A stretch of 64,000 nt of DNA from Ampelomyces quisqualis. Its lineage: Eukaryota > Ascomycota > Dothideomycetes > Pleosporales > Phaeosphaeriaceae. Of the stretch, positions 21,565-32,144 are shown one piece after another. The notes beneath the pieces were generated by a model. That model saw nothing but the letters and a program-made list of their open reading frames with translations. It had not been told where the DNA came from and made no database searches. How positions within the stretch are numbered: the first letter of the stretch is position 1; every line of letters starts with the position of its first letter. A program made the position numbers and the translations under genes. The stretch covers positions 496,001 through 560,000 of the forward strand of contig JAGTXZ010000003.1 in the NCBI GenBank assembly GCA_018398575.1, given 5' to 3'.

Positions 21565-21894
21565 GGTGGAGGGCAGCGGCGCGGGGCTGCTCGGCGGTGG
21601 ATGTTGCCAGAGGCGCAGAGGGCGGGGCGGAGGAGGGAGGCACGGAGGGCAAGAGCTAGCGGGGCTTAGGAGGAAGAAGACATCAACACCAAAGTCTTGA
21701 CCCCTGAACTGACCACGACTGAGAGTTTTGGCGGGCCAAGTCGTTGGAGTAAGCTGTCGCCGCAGAGCTCCTGCACTTACTGGGTACTTGCCGGACGTCA
21801 CTTCCCATGTCGCTTGCCGGTTGGTTACGTAAGCACGTCAGCCTTAGTCACCCGCAGCTGTCACGCACCCCGCGGTTCACCCACCACCCGTCTG

Positions 21895-22218
21895 CTGTCC
21901 AACAACACAAACATGATTCACAACTTGGCCAGCACCCTTCCGTCCGCTCTTGGTAGGTGGTAGGCGGTAGGCACGGCTGCATCTGGGCCGCGTCTATGTT
22001 AACATTGTCCTGGATTTCCTTACATCTGCACTGCACGTAGTATTGCCTTGCAGAGGCTGTCTAACAACACAAACATGATTCGCAACTTGGCCAGCACCCT
22101 TCCGTCCGCTCTTGGTAGGTGGTAGGCGGTAGGCACGGCTGCATCTGGGCCGCGTCCATGTCAACATCGTCCCGGATTTCCTCACATCCGCACCGCACGT
22201 GGCGTTGCCTCGCGTGAG
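21895..22218. repeat. Tandem duplication, 162-bp period, with RIP-type changes
   Basis: Two adjacent direct copies begin at 21,895 and 22,057. The first roughly 100 bases are nearly identical. The last 60 differ at about a dozen sites, almost all transitions, with the left copy carrying T or A where the right copy has C or G. Confidence 0.88.
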
Positions 22219-23339
22219 GCTGAGCCTTTGTTCGACAGCGGATAGCCCACGCTCTAGCCCACACGCGTCTCGACTCTTCTGCACCACATCTCACAACTCT
22301 GGCGCATGGCCAGGCGTCGCCAGCATCCGACCCGTACTTTGTACCATGGCAGACTGTGGCATGTTTGCATCACTGCCAGGTGACTGTCAACCAGGGCAGC
22401 TATGCGACTTTCGGCAATGCCATCGCATGCTCTCTGATGGGCCGTCTCCAATCTTGTTGCTGTTGTTGAGCGAGACCACAGCTCGCATTGTTCCATGGAG
22501 GCTCCCACTCCGCGACATTGCAGGGCCTAGAACTACACCCCACCGTACATGGCAAGAGTCCATCGCGGACAGTGCCAGACTGCTTTGGCAAGACTAAGTG
22601 CTTTTCGGCAGCAGGGTGCTATCTAAGGCAACGGTACTCCGTAGATCAAACACCTTCACCGGTATGTGCGCGGTGGTTTGACGTGCTGTGCTTGAATCGC
22701 CACCATAGTGTTAGCCTCTCGTGAGACACCCCTGCTGACCACGAGTACGCTAACCAGAGCAAGTCTGGGCCCAACTCTCCGCTTCACATCGGCCAAGCCT
22801 ATGGCCTCGGTGACGGACTGTTGCGCGTCAGCTTAGCTTTTCGGGCCATTCACAGCAGGGGAAGGACACCTGATGACTCGCCTAGATTCCAAGCCTACGG
22901 TGCACTTCCAGGCATACAAGAGGGCGTGCATCCCTCACCAACTCAAAACTTGCCGCGTCAGGACAAACATATACACAGTACAGTCATCATCCGGTATATA
23001 GTTGTCTCCAGGCTCTGCACTGGTACCGACAGTAGTTTCAGCCCGACTTAAGGCCCATCCGCTTGTAACTGCAGATCTAGTCACCCTTGTGCCAGCCTTA
23101 CCATATCGCCGGGACTGCCTCATTGTCTACCAACGGTCTTCGCCGACTCCTACGTGCACTACGTACCTCGCCAGGAGTCAATGCAAAGCCCCGTTTGGCT
23201 CCCCGAAACACTGAGACACGCATAAAAGACCTCCGTGCCGCTAATCAGGATCCATATCGCTCGACTGCGACTCTCTCCTCTACACCGGAAAAAAAAATCA
23301 ATCTACCAGGTGTCTACCGACAGTACTCCTAAGTGTTCG
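22219..23339. other. Intergenic region, no supported gene
   Basis: Several short ORFs on both strands (for example 22,199-22,597 plus) without family features. This is probably the upstream region of the first BTB gene. A run of seven A lies at about 23,290-23,297. Confidence 0.45.
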
Positions 23340-24727
23340 ATGGACGCGCCAACAATTGAGCTCAAGAGCGCATTGGCATCGTAAGTCCAGCATCCTTTTC
23401 CCACAAGCCGTACTAAGTCGTATGCAGACTCTTCAATTCCGGCATGTACTCAGATCTGACCATTGTTTGTGGTGCAAAACATTACCCAGTCCATCGAGCA
23501 CTCCTGGCAACTCGATCAGCGTTCTTTGAAGGAGCATGTCGCAATCCGTTTCTAGAGGCGAAAACTGGTGTCATTGACCTGTCTGAAGATGATGCTGAGG
23601 CAACTGAGCACATGATACACTGTAAGCATGACAACCCGACATGCGCGGCCAGGCGAAGACTAACGCATACCCATCTAGACTTCTACCACATGGACTATCT
23701 GAATGAATCGCTCACCCGTCGTACCTCGCTACGCGCTTCGCAAGCTACTTCGCCGCTGTCGTCACGCTTCTCGAAGCGCAGCCCGCCAAAGAAGCTGAAT
23801 CTCGCCCTAGTGGAAGATCCGCTCCTAGCGACCATGTCTGCCACTAATGTGTCGATGCCACTCACGCCGCCTGCCCACGAACCAGCGACCCCACATGTCG
23901 ATGCGCCGTCAAAGTCGCCCGACACACCGATGGCGGACCAGATTATGATCGAAGAGCTAGAAGGCGAGCAGCCGGATCCAGAGCTAGAGGTACAGAGCGC
24001 GCACCTCGTCACACACGCCAAATTATACGCAATTGCTGAGAAGTACGTATGCCCTTTCGTCATTGTTAGTTTCATTCCATCTTGCCTGATTACGCGCTCC
24101 CATATCTTGGTCCCGTTTCATAGGCGAGTGCAGATCGTGTCTGTGTCTGCGTTGCGCTGCATTTGTGTGGTTGCACGGCGGATGAAAGCCGACAAAGCCC
24201 CGCGATGTGTGTCACCAGCGTCCAATCACCTTTTCAAAGATGCACGCTCTACCGCCAGATCTTCGCGTTGCAACCACCTCTGTCTTTCCTAATTGCGCTT
24301 TTGCTGTATGTCCAATCAGAGCGACCTTGGTAAAGTCCACCTATGCATGGTTCAGACAAACCGCGTCAGCGTGTGACGGCACTTTCCCAACCGCATCATT
24401 GTACAGCACCAACCACCCTAGCATATTTATTGCTAACAAACATGCTCTAATAGATACGGGATTACCGGCTTGAAAATGCTTGCACGGCAGAAGTTTGCCC
24501 ATGACCTCGAAGTGCACATCGACAGTCCTAACTTTCCAGAGGCGTGCCAAGAGGTGTACGAATCCACCTTCCACACGGATCGAGGCCTGCGAGACGTGAT
24601 CATTCAAGCATTCCGCGCAAACCCACGACTCTCTTTACGACAAGACGTTGAATTGGCGGTGAGAGAAACGCCAGGTCTCGCCTTTGAGCTCTTCAGAATG
24701 GCAAGCGGATTGCCTATTGCATCTTGA
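23340..24727 (+). CDS. BTB/POZ domain protein
   Basis: Four exons (23,340-23,380; 23,428-23,621; 23,679-24,042; 24,454-24,727) give exactly 290 residues. Introns 1 and 2 are 47 and 57 bp with normal consensus. Intron 3 is 411 bp (GTACGT...GCTAAC...ATAG), very long for this genome. The BTB fold shows as L-F-N-S-G-M-Y-S-D-L-T-I-V-C-G, Y-P-V-H-R-A-L-L-A-T-R-S-A-F-F and I-D-L-S-E-D-D. The usual last BTB strands (Y-L-Y-T-x-D-Y) are reduced to F-Y-H-M-D-Y, followed by a Ser/Pro-rich linker. The C-terminus has the common fungal H-A-K-L-Y-A-I-A-E-K-Y-G-I-T-G-L block and helical tail. Such proteins are candidate Cul3 adaptors or scaffolds; the partner is unknown. A second BTB gene lies 1.2 kb downstream in the same orientation. 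Confidence 0.87.
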
Positions 24728-25434
24728 GGCTTTCGATGGACATTATCTCCACACCGAATCTATCGGCGCACTTGCGCGGACGCTCTCGCTGCAGAAAAAG
24801 CTAAATTACCACTACCCGAAGACGAATAAGCTACGACTCGACTATCGTTTCATCTGCTGACCACAAAGCTGTACAGCATGCGGCAATCTCCACATTGCAG
24901 CGACATGACACACCAGCCCAAGTCATTCTACCCGCCAGGAATGGGGTCGACGATGGTGAAACGCTTCACACCCGCTGCTGTGAAAAGAAGCTGCAAGTGT
25001 GGTAACCAAGGCCTGGATTGTAACGGCGAATCAGACTTTCTAAAGCTCTCACTACTGAAGTGAAAACTTTACTACACTACATGAGCAAGGTCGTCACTGA
25101 GAGAACATATCATCGCTCAGAATAGCATGCTTCGCTGCCAGACACGACCTGCAGACTGTTGGTCCAGGATTGCAAAACCCCTGCACCTGGACTATTTCTT
25201 CCTCAGAAGCTCCTTCTCGATGACTTCTTAGCGCTTGCTCCCTAGCTGAGCGAATCACATCAAGTGGCACTACCAACTATAGAGCTAAATTGAGGATGCC
25301 TTGTACATTGTTCATATTGGGTAGCAAGAATGTCTATCCTACCCCAGTAAGCATCAAAGGCCTAAACAAAAAGAAAGTCACAATATTGACCCTGTTGTGA
25401 TTTGCTGCATGAACGTTAATCACGGCTCGAACCT

Positions 25435-25528
25435 TGGCATTGCAATCAGGTGAGCTTACAACACAAAACCTTCAGGTATTTCCAAAGGTAAGCTGGAATC
25501 TGACGCGCTACCATTGCGCCACAAGGCC
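25435..25528 (-). tRNA. tRNA-Trp(CCA), probable pseudogene
   Basis: The 5' half is well formed on the minus strand: acceptor GGCCTTG, D-stem GCGC/GCGC with loop AATGGTA, and anticodon arm TCAGA-TTCCAG giving anticodon CCA. An intron follows position 37 and contains TTTGGAA, complementary to the anticodon loop, as in canonical tRNA introns. The 3' anticodon strand CCTGA pairs at four of five positions. After that the T-arm is broken (TTGTAAG in place of TTCGANT), and the only acceptor match, CAATGCCA, lies seven bases too far away. A box-B-like GGTTCGAGCC occurs outside it. I judge the gene non-functional. Confidence 0.55.
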
Positions 25529-25836
25529 AAATGATTGATTGGTTGAGAAGATCCTGAAACTGCTTTGATCATATTTGTAGAGCCAGATTGTGGCTGTCCA
25601 TGACTCTTGCCTCGTCATAGGCCCCGCACCCAAGACCTCTAAAGTTGCAAGATCAGGATAGATATACGCAAATTTGGAGGTATCTGAGAAGCGAGGTGGG
25701 GTGGAGTGGGTGGAGTGGGGTGCTGAAGCGGTCTGCGAACCGCGCTACGACCACCATCCTCTGAAACTCCATCCCATTTACCAGATACTTTGTGAAAACC
25801 TACACTGTCGTCAATACTCCTCAGAGAAGACCACAC

Positions 25837-25875
25837 CAACTCAACTCAACTCAACTCAACTCAACTCAACTCAAC
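25837..25875. repeat. TCAAC pentanucleotide microsatellite
   Basis: Seven perfect TCAAC units (25,841-25,875) preceded by CAAC, ending 30 bp before the start codon of the second BTB gene. Confidence 0.95.
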
Positions 25876-25905
25876 GCTTACCTAGCGAGGCGCATACGTG
25901 ACACT

Positions 25906-27076
25906 ATGAGCTCCGGTGGCAACAGGCATCAGCGGGCATGCCCGCCTGCACTTCTCAAGTGCGTACACAACCCACGCAACCGAATCGTGTGCTAATCAAG
26001 TGGCTAGATGCTACAAAGAGGAAGAATTCACTGATCTTACAATTAGCTGCGGACCACTCTTCAACGTTCATGCCGTGGTTGTATGCTCAGCATGCGATTT
26101 CTTCAAAAGGAGCCTGAAATTCGACGCGGGTAAAGAGTCGGAGGAGCGAGGGATCGACTTGCCACAGGATGATCCCGAAATGATTCGACGACTCATTGCG
26201 TACCTCTACCTTGGCGACTACGATCCCACTATCGGCTGCGACGTAGCCAGGTTCGAGAGCATCAAGCGATATGATTCGACATCTACCCCGAGCGCGACGT
26301 ATTAACATCACAGTGGAGCCTTCGGCGTGCCTTTGAACGATTCTTGCTCTTGCTTCGCGCAAAATACGTTGCAAATCGTGCAAGTGCGGGCGGAGACGGT
26401 AGCAACCGGGGCCCATGACGATCTAAGAACATTTAAAAAAGGTGCCAGCCTGATCGAAGTCGCCAACCCGCTTACCATCCACGCAACAATGTACGCTTTG
26501 GGAGATAAGTACCAAGTCGAAGGCCTGTGTTATTTAGCAAAACAAAAGTTCGAGTCTTGCCTTCAACATCACGTGCACTCGGAGGACTTTGTATCTGCTG
26601 TCCAGATCGCATACAGTTCCACGCCAGATTCAAATCGCGGCCTGCGTGATTCTGTACTTGCTGCGTTCCATACCCACTTCCAAACGGATATTTCGCAGAT
26701 ACCAGGAGCCGAGGTCAAGCTGGACTCGATCGACGAGCTGTCTTTTCTGCTAATCACGTCGTGGCCGGTGAAAGTACAGCAGACCAAGGTGGCGGAAACG
26801 AGCGGAGCAGCATCCAAATTTGCTGTTGGGGATGCGCAAGCAGCAATGAGGACACCACCAGAAGTATCTGTATCGGCAAGAAGAGGCCCTCCATCAGCAA
26901 CTCATGCCATACCGACATATCGTTTCGGGGTCCCTGATCAATCAGCCGCATCATCTGGTCAGTCTCCCACAAGTCTGTTCGGACAGTCTCAGGGTCACGT
27001 GATCCCTACGCCAGCGACACACCTTCCCTCCCGAAGTGGTTTGCTTTTCGGAAGTGCGCGCTTTCAAAATACGTAA
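25906..27076 (+). CDS. BTB/POZ domain protein, one in-frame stop
   Basis: Exon 1 is 25,906-25,958. A 49-bp intron (GTGCGT...GCTAAT...CTAG) leads to exon 2 at 26,008, which carries the BTB fold: E-F-T-D-L-T-I-S-C-G, F-N-V-H-A-V-V-V-C-S-A-C-D-F-F, and RRLIAYLYLGDYDP. An in-frame TAA at 26,303 interrupts the protein. The same frame then continues for 250 codons with the expected A-T-M-Y-A-L-G-D-K-Y-Q-V-E-G-L block and helical tail. Either an intron ending at TTAACATCACAG removes the stop, or a CAA codon became TAA and the gene is dead. The C-terminus has sparse S-L-F-G-Q and L-L-F-G-S motifs reminiscent of FG repeats. It is a paralogue of the BTB gene upstream. Confidence 0.72.
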
Positions 27077-27441
27077 TTCTAGTTGCGAAGAGACCCGAAT
27101 TATGTCTCTATTTTGCTCAAAAGAGCGGTCGATGTACTGCTTCAGCGCTTTTCGAGCTCGTACTGTCGATAGTTACACGACATCAGCCACAGCCGCAGCC
27201 ACATTCCCCAGCCATCACGACTCCGCAAGCGAACTTGCCCAATCCGATATGGAGAGCACCTGCGCGCCGCAAACAACATTTTTAATCTGCATGCGACGCC
27301 GCTGCCACATGTAGAACAACAAAATACTGCCGTCATGGCGTATTTGATATCGTCGTAGCGAACTCAACACACCAATTCTACAACCCACCATAGTATAGGC
27401 ATCATTCAATTGAGGAACATCCACACATCATATCTCCTGCA

Positions 27442-28195
27442 ATGTCGACACTTCGCACACACAATGAAGTAGCTCTGCCGCACGTGGGTATACTCGCATA
27501 CCTCCGCCACTCCGCGCCTTCACCAGCCAGCGACCCCGCCCCTCCGCCATACGAAATACCCCGCGCCGCTCTAAGCCCTCGCAGCTCTACCAAGGACGAA
27601 GAACGAAGCTGTGGGTTGTGGAGCGAAGACGAATCTTCCTCCTCCGGATACACAGGCCTACGCCTCACCACCGTCGCGCGCGATCACCACGGCTTCTACG
27701 CATTCTGCTGCTTCTGGTGCGCCGTCTCGGTCTGCATACTCGGTGCCCTAGGCGTATTCTTCACGCTGGACATTGTGTTTTCTACATTTGGTATGGGCAC
27801 GGGAATCGCGGGGTGGATGACGCAGCGAGAGGGGTACGATGTATGTACCCACCTAGATCGATATCGGTTGGGAGGTGAATTGATTTAACGTCTCATGATA
27901 GATGCATTTCTGCCTCGCCTCGCCCAACCGCGTTGTCCCTGGCCCGCAAACATGGCGGTACATTCGACCAGACAACATCCCGAATTGCGGCACGGAAGTC
28001 GTGACGCTGGCTGCTAAGGCGACGGAGCATTGGAAATTGCGCCTCGATGACGAGAATATTTTTGGGGATCATGTGCTGCGCAGGACTGTATCTGAGCGAG
28101 ACGAAGGAGAGGAACTGAGCATCGAGGAAAAGATTGACACGGAAGATATAGGGGACGATGTCGCGACGGAGGGGAGGATGAGCCGTGGGGGCTGA
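27442..28195 (+). CDS. Single-pass membrane protein, unknown function
   Basis: Two exons (27,442-27,840 and 27,902-28,195) with a 61-bp GTATGT...GATAG intron in phase 0 give 230 residues. The N-terminal 90 residues are Pro/Ser-rich and contain P-P-P-Y (a possible WW-domain or Nedd4/Rsp5 ligand). One clear membrane segment follows, FYAFCCFWCAVSVCILGALG plus further hydrophobic residues (about 93-125). The C-terminal part is acidic and charged (E-R-D-E-G-E-E and E-E-K-I-D-T-E-D). I do not recognise a family. The P-P-x-Y motif would fit a cargo or adaptor of endosomal ubiquitination, but this is inference. Confidence 0.68.
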
Positions 28196-28572
28196 AGAAG
28201 TGGGAGGGGGGTAGTCGATTAGATGAAAGTAAGCTGTGAAGACTTGCAGTCAGTAGCATAGTCGCCGCGAAGTTTAATATTTTTCCGATGTGATCAATGA
28301 CGGTGGAGAAGTACTCTGTTGGCCTGGCATGTTTCCAAGTAACTTGATGTGAGTCTCACGCAATGCTGCGAGATAGTTGGGTATTTTTACCCAATAGTGC
28401 CCATGCTAGATCTGTACCCAACTCTTTCACCATCAAAGGCAAAGAGCCATCAATCTCCGTATTACCAAGCATTCCGTCGAAATGCATATTTAAAAGACAT
28501 ACAAAGTACGACATCAATGCTATCTCGCCTCTCCTACACCTGCCCTCCCTCACATCTACCCTGAGTTCGCAT

Positions 28573-30620
28573 TTACGGAATCCGCCAAAAGAATTCCTCA
28601 CGATTCAATTGTTGCGTGCCCCCTTCCCCAAATGCAAAAAAAATGTCTTTCTCAATCTGCGTGAAAAGATACTGATTCACCTCATGCATGTTGCACGTCC
28701 AGGGCGAGCGATTCGCATTTGTACATCCCGTAGGCGTAGGCTGCATATTGCTCGATTGCAGGAAAAGTCCATCCATTGACGCTCCGAGCTTTGGAGTTTG
28801 CTGCGTCCTGTGTCCCGTGCTAGGCGTTTGACTTGCTGCGCTCGAGAATCCCGATATCATCTGCTTCCATGGCTAGAAGTGCGGCTGTGGAGCGGTCGAG
28901 GTACCGGAAGAAGAGTTGGAGGACCCAGTTTGTTACTTCCCATGTTTTTTCGCAGCTCCTGGAGGCCCATTCGGCAGGGCTGGGTGCGGTGTTCGGCAAG
29001 CGTTCTGTTAACACCGTTGGAGCGGCACAGGTGAGATACATGTATGCAGAGTGTGTTGAAGAGGTTGGTGATGACGTGGATTTGCGCGTGGCTGATGTTA
29101 CCGCCGGGTACGGTAGCAGGCCTTCTACGATCCGCGAACTGCGTGCGGCAGCTTGGAGTGCAACGTTTCTGTCACAGTTCGCTTTCTGCATTGCCGTTCT
29201 CGTCGATGATGAAGCTCGTTCTGTGTAGGAGGATCAGCAAGTTGTTGTATGCTAATTGGAGTGTGGTCCTCGGGCAATAATCTGCAACTGAATGATGTGG
29301 ATGGGTCGTATTTCCATTTGCAAAGTTCATCGCGTATCCTTGTCCGATCCCTCGATTGGAGGCTCCTGTTCGGCAGATACCCAGCGTCGACAATCTGGCC
29401 CAAATGAAAGCTAGTCGTATGATTTCTATGACATAGGCCGTTGATCTCTGACAATCAGTGAGCGAAGCTGTTGGTGCAAAAGCGGAAGTGAAGTGGGAGT
29501 CCGCCAAAGGTGCAATGTCACATTCTTCGTCCAAAATTCGGCTGGGCAAACTCAGTACTGATCCACATTGCCGTTCGTGCACATATATCGTCCACCACAA
29601 TCTTCTCCTAAGGCGCGACATCAGGTCTTCAACTTCGTCGCCAGCACAATGCAGCGCTTTGATCTGCGCAAGACTGATCGCTGTGCCTAGCCAATGGCAT
29701 GCATCCTTCTTAAACAATGCGCCAAAGGCTCATGAGTAACAAAGCTTGAACGAAAATGACTTTTTTTGTCTCGTATAGAGCGCCGTAGATGCCTTTGCGC
29801 GGATGTAGAACAACCATTTTGCCCAATGAAGATTTCCCCGCCCAAGGTTAGTCAATGTCGATTCCTCGCAATCTATCACTCCGATCAACAGCATGGCCTA
29901 GAGTAACAAAGGCCACACCGTGTCATTCTCGTAGCTTCCCAAAAGTGCGCTGCATCGACAATCGCGAAGTGAGGGTGGAACCACACGAAATATGCTCTCA
30001 AAAGTTCAACCCGCACTTGAATTGGTGGGAATGAGAATACGCCTTCAGCATTGAGCACTTTTACCCTGACCCGGCGATCTTCCATAGCTTTATCTGGGAC
30101 GGCATGGTGAAAGCGAAAGAGCGATGCTCTTCGTTGCGCAGCTGGACCTGCACGAGATGGCTCCTCCATCATCTTCGTGAGGGGTGTCTCTATCTTCATG
30201 GGACCGCTTTGTGATGCTCACCGTAGAGATGGCGCAGACGGAGATGCAAAATGGAACTGGCTGGTGCAAGTGTCCGCTAGGCTGTGAAAATTGGAAGAGA
30301 GCGAGGCGAGCACGTGAGATGCCGCAATGTCCAAATCGTCTTCATGTCTAACAGAGTACCATGTCAGTACGATACCTGAGATCACCTGAACTGCGAAAGA
30401 GATTCCTGGCGCATACAATCCATCGCGTGCATCCCCTTCGGTCCGCGGTTGCCTGGGGTGTCTCCCGCGCCTCGATTCGCGCGTCTCGCAGTGGATGCTT
30501 GCCGTGATTCAATTGCTACATGGCTGGCCGTCCGTCACGTCGCATTTGACGCGATGGGCATTGCATGTGAAACAGGAGAGCTTTGCGCGCCTTCGTGGTT
30601 GTTGTTCCGAACACCAAATG
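28573..30620 (-). pseudogene. Zn2Cys6 fungal transcription factor, decayed
   Basis: The minus strand opens with a binuclear zinc cluster near 30,575-30,490: C-F-T-C-N-A-H-R-V-K-C then Q-P-C-S-N, where the fifth cysteine codon is TGA (30,511-30,509), then I-T-A-S-I-H-C. Downstream is a fungal-specific TF domain: VELLRAYFVWFHPHFAIVDA (about 29,990), R-R-R-L-W-W-T-I-Y-V-H-E-R (about 29,600) with S-L-P-S-R-I-L-D-E-E-C-D, L-A-Y-N-N-L-L-I-L-L-H-R, D-R-N-V-A-L-Q-A-A-A-R, then further blocks in shifting frames (T-W-E-V-T-N-W-V-L-Q-L-F-F-R-Y-L-D). It ends in a Q/N/S-rich tail at 28,573. At least three frame changes plus the lost zinc ligand indicate a dead regulator. Some junctions may be introns. Confidence 0.8.
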
Positions 30621-31021
30621 AGTCAGCGTTTTGTGGTGAAGGAGCCGACTCGACTTCGGCTATCAAACAGGTGCTAGAGAGCCCCATGGGGCTTGGCTGC
30701 TGGCTGCTACCCCATCAGGCTGGTTGATTGGAGGTGGTCTTTTCTTGGTGCGCATTTTACAACATGGTCTTCTAGTGACGAATTCCTACCCCGGATCAGT
30801 TCTGGAAAACATGCTTTCTTTCTATGTAACTACCTAGGGTTGCGACACGACCTCGGGACATGATGCAAAGTTCCAAGTGACGTTTGTTCATCGGCTATCG
30901 ACCCCACCCCTGTGAACATGGTCAACAAGACAAGTAGCCGAGCATTCGAGTAACTATCCAACCAATCTTCACATTACAATACCTCTACAAAGCATAATTT
31001 GAAATCTGCAATCTGACAGTT
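30621..31021. other. Divergent spacer upstream of HTD2
   Basis: Likely promoter of the HTD2 gene and of the former transcription factor. No clear regulatory site is recognised. Confidence 0.45.
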
Positions 31022-31996
31022 ATGGCGCACCTCAACCGCCGCCTCTTCAACACCACTGCCCACGCGCACTCTATCTCCGCCGCAACCGCATGTTACGAGC
31101 TCATCTCCCGCTTCCAATCCGGCTCCATCAGTTCCCGCACCCAACTCCTCGACGCGAATCAACTCCACCTGCTCTCCGTAACATTGAACCGATCTCACAC
31201 GGCCCTCGACGCACCGAAAAATGGCACGCCAGTACCACCAGGTTATCACTTGGTATACTTCACCCCCTCAGTAATTGAAGCGGAACTCGGTCTCGACGGC
31301 GCAGACCGTACTGTAAATCCCTCATCGCCATTTACGCGCCGGATGTGGGCTGGTGGAGAGTTACGTTGGAGTCAGGACTCCAATACGCTGCTGCGCGTTG
31401 GCCAAACGATCCGCGAAACCACGCGGCTTATTTCTGCCGAGCCTAAAACGCTCCGGTCCGGCGGGGAAATGCTCGTCCTGGGCGTGGAAAAGACGTTTGA
31501 GAATGAATCGGGTGTGACTGCGCTGGTGGATAAACGCAGGTGGATTTTTCAACGGGAAATCACGCCTGAGAACCCGGGTGTAGTGCCGCCGAGACCAGAG
31601 GGAAAAGCTTTGCCGCCAGGCGAGAGATATAAAGACTTCTGCCAGACGGATACGACGCTGTTTAGGTTTTCGGCACTGACGTTCAATGGGCATAAAATTC
31701 ACTATTCACCCGAGTGGTGTAGACAGGTCGAGGGGCATCGGAATGCAGTCGTGCATGGGCCTTTGAATCTGATCAACATGTTGGATTTCTGGAAAGACAC
31801 GGCACGAGGGGACGATGACGGCGCAGTTCCCAAGAGCATTGCGTATCGAGCGACGAGTCCGCTATATGTCGGTGAGCCGTATCGGATACTTCTCGACAAG
31901 AGCGGCATCGGCACGGAAAGTCCAAGCAGCGAATGGAAAGCAGAGATATGGGATAGTTACGGCAAGCAAAGCATGAAAGGTATGATTGTTGATTAA
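31022..31996 (+). CDS. HTD2: Mitochondrial hydroxyacyl-thioester dehydratase type 2
   Basis: Single exon, 324 residues. The sequence matches the eukaryotic Htd2/COG3777 MaoC-related family: PPGYHLVYFTPSVIEAELG, F-T-R-R-M-W-A-G-G-E-L, a beta-strand block with T-T-L-F-R-F-S-A-L-T-F-N-G-H-K-I-H-Y (the MaoC hydratase-2 motif region with catalytic His), and V-V-H-G-P-L. The N-terminus (M-A-H-L-N-R-R-L-F-N-T-T-A-H) is basic, hydroxylated and without acidic residues, consistent with a mitochondrial presequence. Htd2 carries out the 3-hydroxyacyl-ACP dehydration step of mitochondrial type II fatty acid synthesis, which supplies octanoyl groups for lipoate. Related proteins act as mesaconyl-CoA hydratases, so substrate choice is less certain than the fold. 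Confidence 0.85.
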   Translation: MAHLNRRLFNTTAHAHSISAATACYELISRFQSGSISSRTQLLDANQLHLLSVTLNRSHTALDAPKNGTPVPPGYHLVYFTPSVIEAELGLDGADRTVNPSSPFTRRMWAGGELRWSQDSNTLLRVGQTIRETTRLISAEPKTLRSGGEMLVLGVEKTFENESGVTALVDKRRWIFQREITPENPGVVPPRPEGKALPPGERYKDFCQTDTTLFRFSALTFNGHKIHYSPEWCRQVEGHRNAVVHGPLNLINMLDFWKDTARGDDDGAVPKSIAYRATSPLYVGEPYRILLDKSGIGTESPSSEWKAEIWDSYGKQSMKGMIVD

Positions 31997-32144
31997 AACC
32001 ATATCCTGTCATGGAGGATGCACCACCTCTACTCTATGCCTGAGCCTCGTACGATCTGTAAGGTAAATTCGAAATTTCATGTCCTTCAGCAAATGCAATT
32101 CCATGTCATATATCCGTTTATTTCTGAACTGCCACCTCTATCTT

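Larger units (their letters stand above)
24728..25905. other. Spacer between BTB genes
   Basis: Contains a degraded tRNA-Trp (25,435-25,528), a GGAGT/GGTGG-rich simple stretch at about 25,690-25,720, and a TCAAC microsatellite just before the next gene. No coding region is supported. Confidence 0.5.

Noticed and set aside
25400..25442. Spliceosomal-type insert in the T-arm of the tRNA-Trp
   Set aside because: A GTAAGC...AG unit can be drawn on the minus strand, but removing it does not restore a T-arm or acceptor stem, unlike the case of the tRNA-Cys.
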